Shown: positions 20,385 through 29,833 of the stretch, one piece after another
Position numbering within the stretch: the stretch's first letter is position 1
How the letters are laid out: each line of letters begins with the position of its first letter
Assembly: GCF_001468485.1 (NCBI RefSeq)
Contig: NZ_LODI01000047.1
Span: 10,960 to 74,959 of the forward strand
Reading direction: 5' to 3'
DNA from: Pseudoalteromonas sp. H71
Lineage (GTDB): Bacteria; Pseudomonadota; Gammaproteobacteria; Enterobacterales; Alteromonadaceae
DNA length: 64,000 nucleotides
Made by a program: the position numbers and the translations under genes
Notes under the pieces: generated by a model
The model's database searches: none
Told to the model about the DNA's origin: nothing
Seen by the model: the letters and a program-made list of their open reading frames with translations, nothing else

Positions 20385-20396
20385 AGGTAGCGAGTA

Positions 20397-20810
20397 ATGT
20401 TACAGCCAAAACGTACAAAATTCCGTAAAATGCACAAAGGCCGCAACCGCGGTTTAGCGCAAAACGGTAACAAAGTAAGCTTCGGTACTTTCGGATTGAA
20501 AGCTACTGGCCGTGGCCGCATGACTGCTCGTCAAATCGAAGCAGCTCGTCGTGCTATGACGCGTCACGTGAAACGTCAAGGTAAAATCTGGATCCGTGTC
20601 TTCCCTGACAAACCGATTACAGAAAAACCTCTTGAAGTTCGTATGGGTAAAGGTAAAGGTTCTGTTGAATATTGGGTTGCTGAAATTCAGCCTGGTAAAG
20701 TACTTTACGAAATGGAAGGTGTTTCTGAAGAGCTTGCTCGTGAAGCATTCGACCTTGCAGCTCGTAAACTGCCATTCAAAACAACTTTCGTAACTCGGAC
20801 GGTAATGTGA
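20397..20810 (+). CDS. rplP: 50S ribosomal protein L16
   Basis: A 137-residue L16 with [38 protein letters not shown] and [13 protein letters not shown]. It helps place A-site tRNA. Its TGA overlaps the ATG of rpmC. Confidence 0.98.
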   Translation: MLQPKRTKFRKMHKGRNRGLAQNGNKVSFGTFGLKATGRGRMTARQIEAARRAMTRHVKRQGKIWIRVFPDKPITEKPLEVRMGKGKGSVEYWVAEIQPGKVLYEMEGVSEELAREAFDLAARKLPFKTTFVTRTVM

Positions 20811-21001
20811 TGAAAGCAAGCGAACTAAAAGACAAAAGCGTAGAAGAGCTTAATGCTGAACTTCTAGGACTTCTTCGTGAGCAGTTTAACCTGCGCATGC
20901 AAGCAAGCACTGGTCAGTTAGCTCAGACACACACGCTAAGAACAGTACGTCGCGATATCGCGCGTGTAAAAACAATTATTAACCAGAAGGCAGGTCAATA
21001 A
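20810..21001 (+). CDS. rpmC: 50S ribosomal protein L29
   Basis: A 63-residue L29 ([20 protein letters not shown]), like E. coli in length. The start is ATG 20810, overlapping the rplP stop; a GTG codon three bases earlier is less likely. Its TAA shares an A with the rpsQ start. Confidence 0.96.
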   Translation: MKASELKDKSVEELNAELLGLLREQFNLRMQASTGQLAQTHTLRTVRRDIARVKTIINQKAGQ

Positions 21002-21258
21002 TGAGCGATAAAATTCGTACTCTTCAAGGCCGTGTAGTTAGCGACAAGATGGAAAAATCTTTCACTATCGCAATCGCACGTTACGTGAAGCACCCAATCT
21101 ATGGGAAATTCATTAAACGTACAACTAAGCTACACGTACATGACGAAAACAACACAGCAAAAGCGGGTGACGTAGTTACTATCCGTGAATGCGCACCAAT
21201 TTCTAAGAATAAATCTTGGACTTTAGTAGACGTTGTTTCTAGTCCAAAACAAGCTTAA
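21001..21258 (+). CDS. rpsQ: 30S ribosomal protein S17
   Basis: An 85-residue S17 ([36 protein letters not shown]), an early-assembling OB-fold 30S protein. It is the last gene of this operon: a terminator follows at once and rplN is not present downstream, unlike E. coli where the spc operon follows directly. Confidence 0.98.
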   Translation: MSDKIRTLQGRVVSDKMEKSFTIAIARYVKHPIYGKFIKRTTKLHVHDENNTAKAGDVVTIRECAPISKNKSWTLVDVVSSPKQA

Positions 21259-21280
21259 TTTTTAATTAAGTTAGTTTTGT

Positions 21281-21312
21281 AAAAAAGCCCCGGCATTAGC
21301 TGGGGCTTTTTG
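21281..21312 (+). terminator. Rho-independent terminator of the S10 operon
   Basis: Stem AGCCCCGGC / GCTGGGGCT (nine pairs with one G-U), loop ATTA, preceded by A6 and followed by T5, 27 bases after the rpsQ stop. Confidence 0.92.
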
Positions 21313-21430
21313 TATTTAGTACTGTAGTAAAGCAACGTATTGATGATTTTTAGACCGACAATGTATCTTTGTAAATGAACTAAACCTGCACAGTTATACT
21401 CATAAAGTAAACTGTTTACAGGAAGTTGAT

Positions 21431-22192
21431 GTGTTGAAAGGTAACTATAAAGCGTGGGGTATATCAATTGGTTTGCATATTGTTGTTATTTATTTGGTTT
21501 CAAGGCAAACGCTTGAGATAGCACAACCATACGCAGGCAAAGTGATAAAAGCGTATGTAATGGTGGACATGACAACATTACCTAGCCATACAAAAAGTAA
21601 ACAGCCGAATACTTCATTCCCTGAAAATGATACCGAGTTTGATGCAAGTGAGTTAACACTTAAGCCGCTTAAAGAACGTGACTTAGAGAACGCTCAGCGA
21701 TTAAAATTAAATTTACCAGAGAATACCACTGAGACAAGTAAAAGCATTGCCATAAGTACTGATAGAAAAAAGCATAATGTAAATAAAGCCACTATTGAGC
21801 CTATAAAGAATAAGGTTAATTCAAAAACTCAGCAGCAGTCATTTAAAAAAATTGATCCGTACGCACCAATAACTCAGCTTTCTACTTCCAGTAATGCTAT
21901 TGTATCCTTTGATTTCCCGCAGATAGCAACTTTGCCAAAGAGCAAGAATCACCAACAAATAACGGTTCCAATTGAGCATTCTAGTGATTTTAAATCCGCG
22001 GTATTGTGGCAAAGCGCAGATGGTAGTCAGCGGATGGAAATGTACAAAGGTATGTGCTACAAAATTGATTTTAAGAGTGTTATGGGTAAAGTAGGCTTAC
22101 CAACGGGATCGCCAAGGCCATGCAAAGATAACGATCGTATTTTATATAATAAAATAATGGATAAGTGGAACGCTAAAAAGCCCATTAGGTAA
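21431..22192 (+). CDS. TonB-like single-pass membrane protein of unknown function
   Basis: A 253-residue product from a GTG start with AGGAAG eight bases upstream. A short basic N-terminus and one helix (about 10-27, SIGLHIVVIYLV) resemble the anchor of TonB/TolA energy transducers. A long polar, low-complexity periplasmic linker follows, then a compact C-terminal region (about 185-253) with two cysteines (MCYKIDF and PRPC) that could pair. The TonB C-terminal box is not recognisable. I do not know the family. It is convergent with the XRE gene. Confidence 0.6.
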   Translation: MLKGNYKAWGISIGLHIVVIYLVSRQTLEIAQPYAGKVIKAYVMVDMTTLPSHTKSKQPNTSFPENDTEFDASELTLKPLKERDLENAQRLKLNLPENTTETSKSIAISTDRKKHNVNKATIEPIKNKVNSKTQQQSFKKIDPYAPITQLSTSSNAIVSFDFPQIATLPKSKNHQQITVPIEHSSDFKSAVLWQSADGSQRMEMYKGMCYKIDFKSVMGKVGLPTGSPRPCKDNDRILYNKIMDKWNAKKPIR

Positions 22193-22197
22193 TCTGT

Positions 22198-22743
22198 TTA
22201 AACTTTATTAAGAAGCTTAATTAATAAATGCTTTTTAGAAAAAGCGGCAACGACAACGGATAGCAAAATACAAAGCATAGAGCCTACAATTAAAAAGCGG
22301 TTTTCAATCCGGCTAACTTGTCTCTCACCTAAAATTTGGTAAATAACATCACCTTCAATAAATCGCTCGCCTTGGTAGTGCTGACTGACGTTGAATGCTA
22401 CAAAATCGCCTAATTTGGCCTGATAAGTAAAGTAAGTCTCTGGGTAGAAAATTTCATAGGTTGCGCATAACCACATTACGAGACCAGTAATGAGCATAAT
22501 TAAACTTACAAACAGCCTTTTCTTAATCTGTGTGCTTTGTAATGTTTTTGATGGTAAATACTTATCTAAACACGTTTTGCCATAGCAAAGTTCGAGCTTT
22601 TCAATTACCTCAGCGGACGGAATAAATTGTCCATTTTCAAGCTTAGATAAGTAAGATTGTTGAATACCAATCTCGCGTGCAGCAAATGCTTGGGTCCATT
22701 TTTTATTTGCTCTTAACTGCTTTAGCTCAATTGCTAGCGACAA
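22198..22743 (-). CDS. XRE-family HTH regulator with two C-terminal transmembrane helices
   Basis: A 181-residue protein. The HTH_3/XRE domain covers residues 3-58 (LKQLRANKKWTQAFAAREIG, QSYLSKLENG). A first membrane helix lies near 73-95 and a second near 148-168, with about 50 periplasmic residues between. It starts with TTG, supported by AAGGAAG well spaced upstream; no ATG alternative exists. A membrane-anchored regulator could respond to an envelope signal. It is divergent from the secreted-protein gene at 22927 across a palindrome-rich spacer. Confidence 0.78.
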   Translation of the reverse strand: MSLAIELKQLRANKKWTQAFAAREIGIQQSYLSKLENGQFIPSAEVIEKLELCYGKTCLDKYLPSKTLQSTQIKKRLFVSLIMLITGLVMWLCATYEIFYPETYFTYQAKLGDFVAFNVSQHYQGERFIEGDVIYQILGERQVSRIENRFLIVGSMLCILLSVVVAAFSKKHLLIKLLNKV

Positions 22744-22819
22744 GTTGCTTCCTTACCTTTTAATACTCATCTATTTATTATCGCTAAAAATGGTGTGTTT
22801 AAATAGCCCAATAAGCAAT

Positions 22820-22856
22820 ATTCATCACTATGAATTAAAAGAATATTATGAATATT
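22820..22856. promoter_or_regulatory. Palindromic operator candidates between the XRE gene and its divergent neighbour
   Basis: ATTCAT-CACT-ATGAAT at 22820-22835 is a perfect inverted repeat. AATATT-ATG-AATATT follows at 22842-22856. Both sit upstream of the two divergent genes, where an XRE repressor would bind to control itself and the secreted protein. Binding is inference. Confidence 0.4.
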
Positions 22857-22926
22857 AATAAGTTAAGTTTTAATAGGTGATAAATTGGTTATGCTAGGCT
22901 GACTAAATGATAAAGGAGTATAACGA

Positions 22927-23391
22927 ATGAAAATGTATTTTTATAAAGCCGTAATGGGGATTACTCTGGGGCTTTTATCTTCAGCCTGTATTGCAGAACC
23001 AGTATTTGCAATTAAAGCCACTATTTACAAGCTAGAAAGTAAAATAACCATAGATAGCAAAATAGATGAAACATTAAACACCCTACAACCTATCCATCAA
23101 CCTCAGTTATTAGCTAACTTAAACAAACGTGCATTAATAGAAATAGGCGACGGCGAACAGTTAACAGCACTTGAGGTAAAAACAAACGAGCAAGGAAGTT
23201 ATTATAATGCGAGCATGAAGATCAAAGAAAAAGTAGATAGCGATTGGCAGTCTATTACCTCTTTCATGCCTAATATTCCCAATGGGCAAACGGTGTATTT
23301 TAGCCATACATTTACAGACAGCGTATGGGTGATTAAATTAACGGGAAAGCGCTATGAGTCTATTGCACTTGGTCAGGCGAGCTTTAAATAG
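22927..23391 (+). CDS. Small secreted protein of unknown function
   Basis: A 154-residue protein with a signal peptide (MKMYFYKAVMGITLGLLSSACIAEP, probable cleavage after CIA). A Cys sits in the cleavage region, but the lipobox is poor. The mature part is predicted mostly beta and contains no motif I recognise. AAGGAG precedes the start. It is divergent from the membrane-anchored XRE regulator, a likely controller. Confidence 0.65.
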   Translation: MKMYFYKAVMGITLGLLSSACIAEPVFAIKATIYKLESKITIDSKIDETLNTLQPIHQPQLLANLNKRALIEIGDGEQLTALEVKTNEQGSYYNASMKIKEKVDSDWQSITSFMPNIPNGQTVYFSHTFTDSVWVIKLTGKRYESIALGQASFK

Positions 23392-23412
23392 CCTCAGCCT
23401 TGGCTGAGGCTA
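23390..23412. terminator. Bidirectional terminator between convergent genes
   Basis: A perfect ten-pair stem AGCCTCAGCC / GGCTGAGGCT starts at the stop of the secreted-protein gene, seven bases from the stop of the endonuclease gene on the other strand. The T tails are weak. Confidence 0.7.
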
Positions 23413-23418
23413 TATTTA

Positions 23419-25035
23419 TTACCAAATCATTTCTACAAATTCAGGGTAGTCGATAAACGGATTACGGTTACCTTGGAATTCAAATGCTGCTTGGTTTCGG
23501 TCTATTTCCATTTGGCTAACAGGGTCTGCGTTATGCCAGTTGATTAACATAGCAACAACCCAGCTTTCAAATACCTGCGTACTGGTGCCGTTAAGAACGG
23601 CATTACTTGCAGTGGTATTATTTTGCCACGTCCCAATCACATTTTCGTAGCGTGTAGCCATGTAAAAATAGGCGCGCGCAAAGTCACCTTTAAATTCATC
23701 AATGGGTTCAAACACTGTGCCCGTGTAATTAATGGTACTACTTGCAGAGCCTAACTTACTGCCATTAGTTGATGTAAATGTGGCGCTTGCTACTTCACCA
23801 AACGGGAAGTTGCTGCGTTTAGAGTTTACATAGCCATCGGTTGCATAAATATGATGAACATCTGAGTTCATAGGCTCATTGGTACCGCCAAACCAACTTT
23901 TAGGGAACGAATGCTCACGGTTGTAACAACCACCTTCACCACTATAATTGCCACATTGATCGCTAACAGCTGTGTATGTGTAGCTATCGCTGCCATTTGG
24001 CTTTTCGCTGTACATATCTAAAATACTATTATCGTTTTCAAAATATGTATCGCGAGCCGATGAATCATAAAAGTCCCATATCGCAGAGTACCCCTGCGAA
24101 CTATGATTATTAATGATGTTATAAAGCTCTGTTTTCAGTGCATAACCGGTTAGGCCTTGTGCTGTAACATAATAACCCGTTGGTGTGGTCGGGGTGCCAC
24201 CAGAGCCACCGCCAAGCGAAAATGAGGTGCTTTCAGTGCTGCTGAAACTTGCTCCACTTGCAATGGTTGAACCACCACTAGTGAGTGCATAATTACCACT
24301 ACCAAAACTACAACAGATACCATCACCGTAGCTGTCGTTAATAGTAAAGGTATAGGCGCCATCAGCTAAACACAACGCTTCGTTGTATTGTGTATTAGAC
24401 GCATAGCCACTACCACTGGCAACCGTACTACCTTGGTTATTATTAATAGCCCAGCTTGTTTCGCTACCATAATTGTCTGTCGTCAAACTAAAAGAGAGAC
24501 TATTGCTCGAACAACTTCCTGAACTGCTGTCGTTACTTGTAGGTAAAAAGTTATCTATATAAACAAGTTCACTGCCATCAAAGCCACTAACATCATAAAA
24601 GCGTAGACCAACATTAATGGTTTTATTACTACTTGCTGTATAGCTGTGGCTAATTGTTTGCCACTGGTTAGTTTGCGTATTATTGGAGTAGCCTTGGTAA
24701 CCATCTACGAATAAACGGGCTTTAATTTTTCCTTCTGTGTGGTAGACATCAGTTGAAAACACATAGGTTTTCCCTGCTTCTACCGTTATTTGTTGTAATA
24801 AATCGGTGTTAGCCTGAGAGCCTGTGGTTACATTAACTGCTGCAGCGCTATTACCTGTTTTAACAATATTTGTTGAGCGCGATAGGCTAATGCCGCTATC
24901 TATCGTGCTCCATGCGTCAGGTGTATTGCCTGACCATTGCTCAAAACTACCGTTTTCTACATTTGCCATTACCGGAAGTGTGCCTAGTAATAAGGCTGTT
25001 CCGAATAGTTTATTTTTATATGTCCCGTGTGACAT
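23419..25035 (-). CDS. Secreted modular endonuclease I (EndA/NucM family)
   Basis: 538 residues. A signal peptide (MSHGTYKNKLFGTALLLGTLPVMAN) is followed by a carbohydrate-binding-module-like beta domain (about 26-165, VENGSFEQW...YIDNF), a second beta module rich in Gly/Ser/Asp (about 170-275, SWAINNNQGSTVASG, DSYGDGICCSFGSG) and the C-terminal endonuclease I domain (about 290-538). The catalytic region has NREHSFPKSWFGG and DVHHIYATDGYVNSKRSNFPFG, the His-Asn metal-finger signature. It probably degrades extracellular DNA. Single-domain EndA/Dns is about 230 residues, so the added modules are notable. Confidence 0.9.
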   Translation of the reverse strand: MSHGTYKNKLFGTALLLGTLPVMANVENGSFEQWSGNTPDAWSTIDSGISLSRSTNIVKTGNSAAAVNVTTGSQANTDLLQQITVEAGKTYVFSTDVYHTEGKIKARLFVDGYQGYSNNTQTNQWQTISHSYTASSNKTINVGLRFYDVSGFDGSELVYIDNFLPTSNDSSSGSCSSNSLSFSLTTDNYGSETSWAINNNQGSTVASGSGYASNTQYNEALCLADGAYTFTINDSYGDGICCSFGSGNYALTSGGSTIASGASFSSTESTSFSLGGGSGGTPTTPTGYYVTAQGLTGYALKTELYNIINNHSSQGYSAIWDFYDSSARDTYFENDNSILDMYSEKPNGSDSYTYTAVSDQCGNYSGEGGCYNREHSFPKSWFGGTNEPMNSDVHHIYATDGYVNSKRSNFPFGEVASATFTSTNGSKLGSASSTINYTGTVFEPIDEFKGDFARAYFYMATRYENVIGTWQNNTTASNAVLNGTSTQVFESWVVAMLINWHNADPVSQMEIDRNQAAFEFQGNRNPFIDYPEFVEMIW

Positions 25036-25339
25036 GATTGTTCCTATTTTTATAATGAGTGAATAATATACATTACTTTGTTTAGGTTACAAAATTGTTA
25101 ATTTAAAATTTAATAAAAAGCAATAATCACTCTTTAATCTGTTTTTTTAGGTGTTTTTTAAAATTAATAACTAAATGGAATATCAAAGCAGATTCTATTC
25201 TTTTTTGATAAGCGGATAGCCCGTTATCCTGCACAGTAAGAAAACCTCAGCAAACTTTATATTGGTTGAGGAAAAACTCATTTTTAACAATACACGGTGT
25301 GTGTTGTGCTTAATTTTCAGGGTTATGGGGAATCGATAA
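25036..25339. other. Intergenic region with small inverted repeats upstream of cysJ
   Basis: An AT-rich spacer between divergent genes. It contains a small hairpin GGATA-GCCCGT-TATCC around 25214-25229 and an imperfect inverted repeat CCTCAGC...GGTTGAGG at 25246-25272. It presumably holds the cys promoter and perhaps a CysB site, which I cannot define by eye. No gene is seen. Confidence 0.4.
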
Positions 25340-27154
25340 ATGTTGTTAGGTCAACTAAATGCTGCGGCAAGCCCGCTATCGCAAGATCAAGTTCAAAAGC
25401 TGCAAGGTTTAGTGGCTGAACTTAATCCAATTCAACAAGCATGGGTAAGTGGTTACTTAGCAGCTAATGCTAATGCCTCAGCGCTTGGTATGCCTACAGC
25501 TGGGGCGTCAGTTTCTGGTGATGCAGCAGTACTAACTATTTTATACGGCTCACAAACGGGAAATGCAAAAGGTGTTGCAACCCAAATGAAAGAGCAAGCT
25601 GAATCACGTGGTTTATCAGCTAAGTTAGTAAGTATGTCTGATTACAAGCCAACGGCCCTGAAAAAAGAAAAGTTTTTAACCGTTGTTGTATCTACTTATG
25701 GTGAAGGTGAGCCGCCTGAAGATGGCGAGACTTTGCATGCATTTTTAGCGACCAAAAAAGCCCCTAAACTCGACGGTGTTAAAATAGCTGTTATTGGCTT
25801 AGGCGATTCTAGCTATGAGTTTTTCTGCCAAACCGCAAAAGATTTTGAAGAGCGCTTAAATAAGTTAGGCGCTGAGTCGGTTTATCAACGTGCTGATTTA
25901 GACGTTGACTACGAAGAAGAAGCTGCAACATGGATTCAAGGCGCATTGGATGCATTTGAACCAGATTTAAAAGCGCAACAGGGTAACGCAGGGGGCCAAG
26001 CCGCCGTTGTGCCATTTGGCGCGCCAATGCCTGTAGCTAGCCAGTACACAAAGCAAAATCCATTTGAAGCCGAATTATTAGCAGTTCAAAAAATTACTGG
26101 GCGTGATTCAACAAAAGATGTACGCCATGTAGAAATATCGCTTGAAGGCTCTGATATCACTTACACACCAGGTGACTCGCTGGGTGTGTACTTTTTAAAT
26201 GATGAGGCGTTAGTTGATGAAGTACTAGCACTTACCCAAATTGATGGCTCTAGTCGCGTTAAAGTAGCGAATGAAGAGCTAAGCGTTCGTGATGCACTTA
26301 TTGAAAAATTAGAGTTAACTCAGTCATACCCTGGCTTTGTTGAAAAATACGCAACAGCAACAGGTACACCTGAACTATTAAAGCTAGTAGAAGATAAAGC
26401 GGCGATGCGTGCATACATTGAACCACGCCAAATATTTGATGTTATTCGTCAAAATCCAGCAAAACTAGATGCACAAACATTAGTTGATTGCTTACGTAAG
26501 CTTCAGGCTCGTTTATATTCTATAGCTTCTAGCCAAAGCGAAGTTGAAGACGAAGTGCATTTAACAGTAGGACTCGTTGAGTTTGACACCTTTGATAGCG
26601 AGCACTTAGGTGGTTGTTCTGGTTATTTAGCGCGCCGTGCAGAAGAAGGCAGCAAGGTCAAAGTATTCAGCGAGCATAATGATAACTTCCGTTTACCTAC
26701 TAACGATGAAACACCTATCATCATGGTGGGTCCGGGCACCGGTATTGCGCCATTCCGTGCTTTTTTACAAGAGCGTGACTCGCGTGAAGCACAAGGTAAA
26801 AACTGGCTGTTTTTTGGTAACCCTCATTTTACACAAGACTTTTTATACCAAGTTGAGATTCAGGGGTATTTAAAATCGGGCTTATTGAGCAAAGTAGACG
26901 TGGCATTTAGTCGCGACCAAGCCGAAAAAATCTATGTACAAGACAAGCTTCGTAAAAACTCAAAAGATGTTTTTGAGTGGTTAGAAGCTGGCGCTCACTT
27001 TTATGTGTGTGGTGATGCAAACCGCATGGCAAAAGATGTACATCAAGCATTGGTTGATATCATTAAAGAAAATACCGGCAAAAACGATGAAGACGCAGAG
27101 CAATATTTAAAAGACCTGCGTAGCGCAAACCGCTATCAGAAAGACGTGTATTAA
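25340..27154 (+). CDS. cysJ: Assimilatory sulfite reductase (NADPH) flavoprotein alpha subunit
   Basis: A 604-residue diflavin reductase passing electrons from NADPH via FAD and FMN to the CysI hemoprotein. The N-terminal flavodoxin domain begins at LTILYGSQTGNAKG (about residue 68). The FAD-binding domain has LQARLYSIASSQ and GGCSGYLARR, and the NADPH domain has VGPGTGIAPFRAFLQERD. It ends in NRYQKDVY, as in E. coli CysJ. GGGGAA precedes the start. First gene of cysJIH. Confidence 0.97.
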   Translation: MLLGQLNAAASPLSQDQVQKLQGLVAELNPIQQAWVSGYLAANANASALGMPTAGASVSGDAAVLTILYGSQTGNAKGVATQMKEQAESRGLSAKLVSMSDYKPTALKKEKFLTVVVSTYGEGEPPEDGETLHAFLATKKAPKLDGVKIAVIGLGDSSYEFFCQTAKDFEERLNKLGAESVYQRADLDVDYEEEAATWIQGALDAFEPDLKAQQGNAGGQAAVVPFGAPMPVASQYTKQNPFEAELLAVQKITGRDSTKDVRHVEISLEGSDITYTPGDSLGVYFLNDEALVDEVLALTQIDGSSRVKVANEELSVRDALIEKLELTQSYPGFVEKYATATGTPELLKLVEDKAAMRAYIEPRQIFDVIRQNPAKLDAQTLVDCLRKLQARLYSIASSQSEVEDEVHLTVGLVEFDTFDSEHLGGCSGYLARRAEEGSKVKVFSEHNDNFRLPTNDETPIIMVGPGTGIAPFRAFLQERDSREAQGKNWLFFGNPHFTQDFLYQVEIQGYLKSGLLSKVDVAFSRDQAEKIYVQDKLRKNSKDVFEWLEAGAHFYVCGDANRMAKDVHQALVDIIKENTGKNDEDAEQYLKDLRSANRYQKDVY

Positions 27155-27214
27155 TCACGTTTCTTATTTTATTAACAGCTAACAGCCGTCACTGTAACAA
27201 ATTTAGGATTTAAA

Positions 27215-28912
27215 ATGAGCGAACAAGATAAAAACGTAAAGCTTTCTGATAACGAGCGTTTGAAAAGAGAAAGTAACTTTTTACGAGGCACTATAGAGCA
27301 AGACTTAAAAGATGAGATAACCGGTGGTTTCACTGCTGATAACTTCCAGTTAATTCGTTTTCATGGCATGTATCAGCAAGACGACCGCGATATTCGTCCA
27401 GAGCGCGCTAAACAAAAGCTTGAGCCATTACATAACGTAATGCTACGTGCGCGTATGCCTGGCGGTATTATTAAGCCAGAGCAATGGTTAGCAATTGATA
27501 AATTTGCTGATGAGAAAACTAGCTACGGCAGCATTCGTTTAACTACGCGTCAAACGTTTCAGTTCCATGGTGTATTAAAGCCAAATATTAAAGGCATGCA
27601 CCAAATGTTAAACAGTGTGGGTATTGATTCAATTGCAACTGCGGGCGATGTAAACCGTAATGTGTTGTGTACTACCAACCCGGTTGAGTCTGAGCTACAT
27701 CAAGAAGCGTATGAGTGGGCTGCTAAAATTTCAGAGCACTTGTTACCAAAAACAAAAGCGTATGCTGAAATTTGGTTAAACGGCGAAAAAGCAGAAACAA
27801 CAGAAGAGCCTATTTTAGGGTCTAATTATTTACCACGTAAGTTTAAAACAACCGTCACTATTCCGCCTAATAACGAGGTTGATGTTCATGCTAACGATTT
27901 AAACTTTGTCGCTATTGCAGAAGACGGCAAGCTTGTTGGCTTTAACGTACTTGTAGGTGGTGGCCTTGCGATGACCCACGGCGATACGGCTACGTATCCG
28001 CGTAAGGCTGACGACTTTGGCTTTATTAGCCTAGAAGACACGCTAAAAATTGCAGAGCACGTTGTATCTGTTCAGCGCGATTGGGGTAACCGCTCAAACC
28101 GTAAAAATGCAAAAACTAAATACACACTAGACCGTGTTGGGTCTGACGTATTTAAAGCCGAAGTAGAAAAACGCGCAGGCGTTAACTTTGCACCGAGCCG
28201 CCCGTATGAGTTTACTCATCGAGGTGATCGTATTGGCTGGGTAGAAGGCATTGATGGTAAGCACCACTTAACGCTATTTATTCAAAGCGGCCGTATTTTA
28301 GACTACCCAGGTAAGCCACTTAAAACAGGTTGTCGTAAAATTGCAGAAGTTCACCAAGGTGATATGCGTATGACGGCTAACCAAAACTTAATAATTGCTG
28401 GTGTACCTGCCGATCAAAAAGCAGTGATTGAAGAAATTGCTCGCAATCATGGGTTGATTGACGACGGTGATACAGAGCAACGTAAAAATTCAATGGCCTG
28501 TGTGGCATTACCCACATGCCCGCTAGCAATGGCTGAAGCTGAGCGTTACTTACCGAGCTTGATTGAAAAAACTGAAGCTTTACTCGCTAAACACGGCATT
28601 CCAGACGACAGCATTATTATGCGTGTTGTGGGTTGTCCAAATGGGTGTGGCCGCGCAATGCTTGCAGAGGCCGGTTTAGTAGGTAAAGGCCCTGGTAAAT
28701 ATAACGTTTACTTAGGCGGTAACCTTGAAGGTACACGCATTCCTAAATTGTACCTAGAAAACGTAGGCGAAGATGTTTACCTAGAGGCGTTTGACAAGTT
28801 AATAGGCCAATGGGCAAGCGAACGTAACGACGGTGAGTGTTTTGGTGACTTTGTAATTCGCAAAGGCATTGTTGCTGAAGTAAAAGTATCAGTAACCGAC
28901 TTTCACGCATAA
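27215..28912 (+). CDS. cysI: Assimilatory sulfite reductase hemoprotein beta subunit
   Basis: A 565-residue siroheme-[4Fe-4S] protein reducing sulfite to sulfide with six electrons. The cluster cysteines are visible as CVALPTC and [13 protein letters not shown]. Substrate and siroheme contacts are in [15 protein letters not shown] and [12 protein letters not shown]. The length matches E. coli CysI. It lies 60 bases after cysJ on the same strand. Confidence 0.97.
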   Translation: MSEQDKNVKLSDNERLKRESNFLRGTIEQDLKDEITGGFTADNFQLIRFHGMYQQDDRDIRPERAKQKLEPLHNVMLRARMPGGIIKPEQWLAIDKFADEKTSYGSIRLTTRQTFQFHGVLKPNIKGMHQMLNSVGIDSIATAGDVNRNVLCTTNPVESELHQEAYEWAAKISEHLLPKTKAYAEIWLNGEKAETTEEPILGSNYLPRKFKTTVTIPPNNEVDVHANDLNFVAIAEDGKLVGFNVLVGGGLAMTHGDTATYPRKADDFGFISLEDTLKIAEHVVSVQRDWGNRSNRKNAKTKYTLDRVGSDVFKAEVEKRAGVNFAPSRPYEFTHRGDRIGWVEGIDGKHHLTLFIQSGRILDYPGKPLKTGCRKIAEVHQGDMRMTANQNLIIAGVPADQKAVIEEIARNHGLIDDGDTEQRKNSMACVALPTCPLAMAEAERYLPSLIEKTEALLAKHGIPDDSIIMRVVGCPNGCGRAMLAEAGLVGKGPGKYNVYLGGNLEGTRIPKLYLENVGEDVYLEAFDKLIGQWASERNDGECFGDFVIRKGIVAEVKVSVTDFHA

Positions 28913-28954
28913 TTTGATACCAGCGCCTGGCGCTGGTGAGGCTTGGAATTTTCC

Positions 28955-29695
28955 ATGAGTGAATTTAAAAATATATTACAGCTAGATAAACAAAGCCAAG
29001 CGGCTATGTTGGCTGATGCTAATGGTTTACTAGCAGATATGAACGCAGAGGAACGCGTTGCGTGGGCACTTGAAAATTTACCCGACACTGCGTTTTTATC
29101 CTCAAGCTTTGGGATTCAAGCTGCGGTAATGCTGCATTTAGTGACGACCCAGCGCCCAGATATTCCTGTGGTATTGACTGATACTGGCTATTTGTTTCCT
29201 GAAACGTATCAATTTATTGAGCAAATGAGCGAACGTTTGTCACTTAATTTAAAGGTGTACAAAGCGCAGCTGAGCCCAGCATGGCAAGAAGCTAAGTTTG
29301 GAAAACTTTGGGAGCAAGGTGAAGACGGTATTAAGCAATATAACCAGCTCAATAAAGTTGAGCCAATGACCCGTGCGTTAAAAGAAATTGAAGCGGGCAC
29401 CTGGTTTAGTGGTTTGCGTCGCGACCAGTCATCAACACGAGCAGATAAGCAGTTTGTAGAAATTAGCAGAGGGACGGTTAAGGTATACCCCATTATTGAA
29501 TGGTCAAACCGTGATGTCTATCAATACCTGACTAAGCATGATTTGCCTTACCACCCGTTATGGGAGCAAGGGTATGTGTCAATGGGAGATGTACACACTA
29601 CGCGTAAATTAGAGCCGGGTATGACCGAAGAAGAAACACGCTTTTTTGGTTTAAATCGCGAATGTGGTCTTCATATGGACGGCGATGGGATTTAA
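28955..29695 (+). CDS. cysH: Phosphoadenylyl-sulfate (PAPS) reductase
   Basis: A 246-residue thioredoxin-dependent enzyme reducing PAPS to sulfite and PAP. Motifs are [14 protein letters not shown] (P-loop-like), [24 protein letters not shown] and the C-terminal catalytic ECGLHMDG. It lacks the extra cysteine pairs of [4Fe-4S] APS reductases, so PAPS is the likely substrate. ATG 28955 was chosen; a TTG at 28943 is in frame. With cysJI it covers PAPS to sulfide. Confidence 0.96.
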   Translation: MSEFKNILQLDKQSQAAMLADANGLLADMNAEERVAWALENLPDTAFLSSSFGIQAAVMLHLVTTQRPDIPVVLTDTGYLFPETYQFIEQMSERLSLNLKVYKAQLSPAWQEAKFGKLWEQGEDGIKQYNQLNKVEPMTRALKEIEAGTWFSGLRRDQSSTRADKQFVEISRGTVKVYPIIEWSNRDVYQYLTKHDLPYHPLWEQGYVSMGDVHTTRKLEPGMTEEETRFFGLNRECGLHMDGDGI

Positions 29696-29726
29696 CACGA
29701 TTAAGACGTTGTTTAACCACACTATA

Positions 29727-29750
29727 ACGCAGCATAAGCTGCGTTTTTTA
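29727..29750 (+). terminator. Rho-independent terminator of cysJIH
   Basis: Stem ACGCAGC-ATAA-GCTGCGT followed by a T6 run, 31 bases after the cysH stop. Confidence 0.9.
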
Positions 29751-29833
29751 TTGCTTAGATTTTGATAATAAATTGCTTGATTGTACTTTATTTACTACTA
29801 TCAACTTAATGGAATAACAAAAGCAGGAACGCT

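Noticed and set aside
20454-20819. Minus-strand 121-codon open frame
   Set aside because: Antisense to rplP and without independent support.
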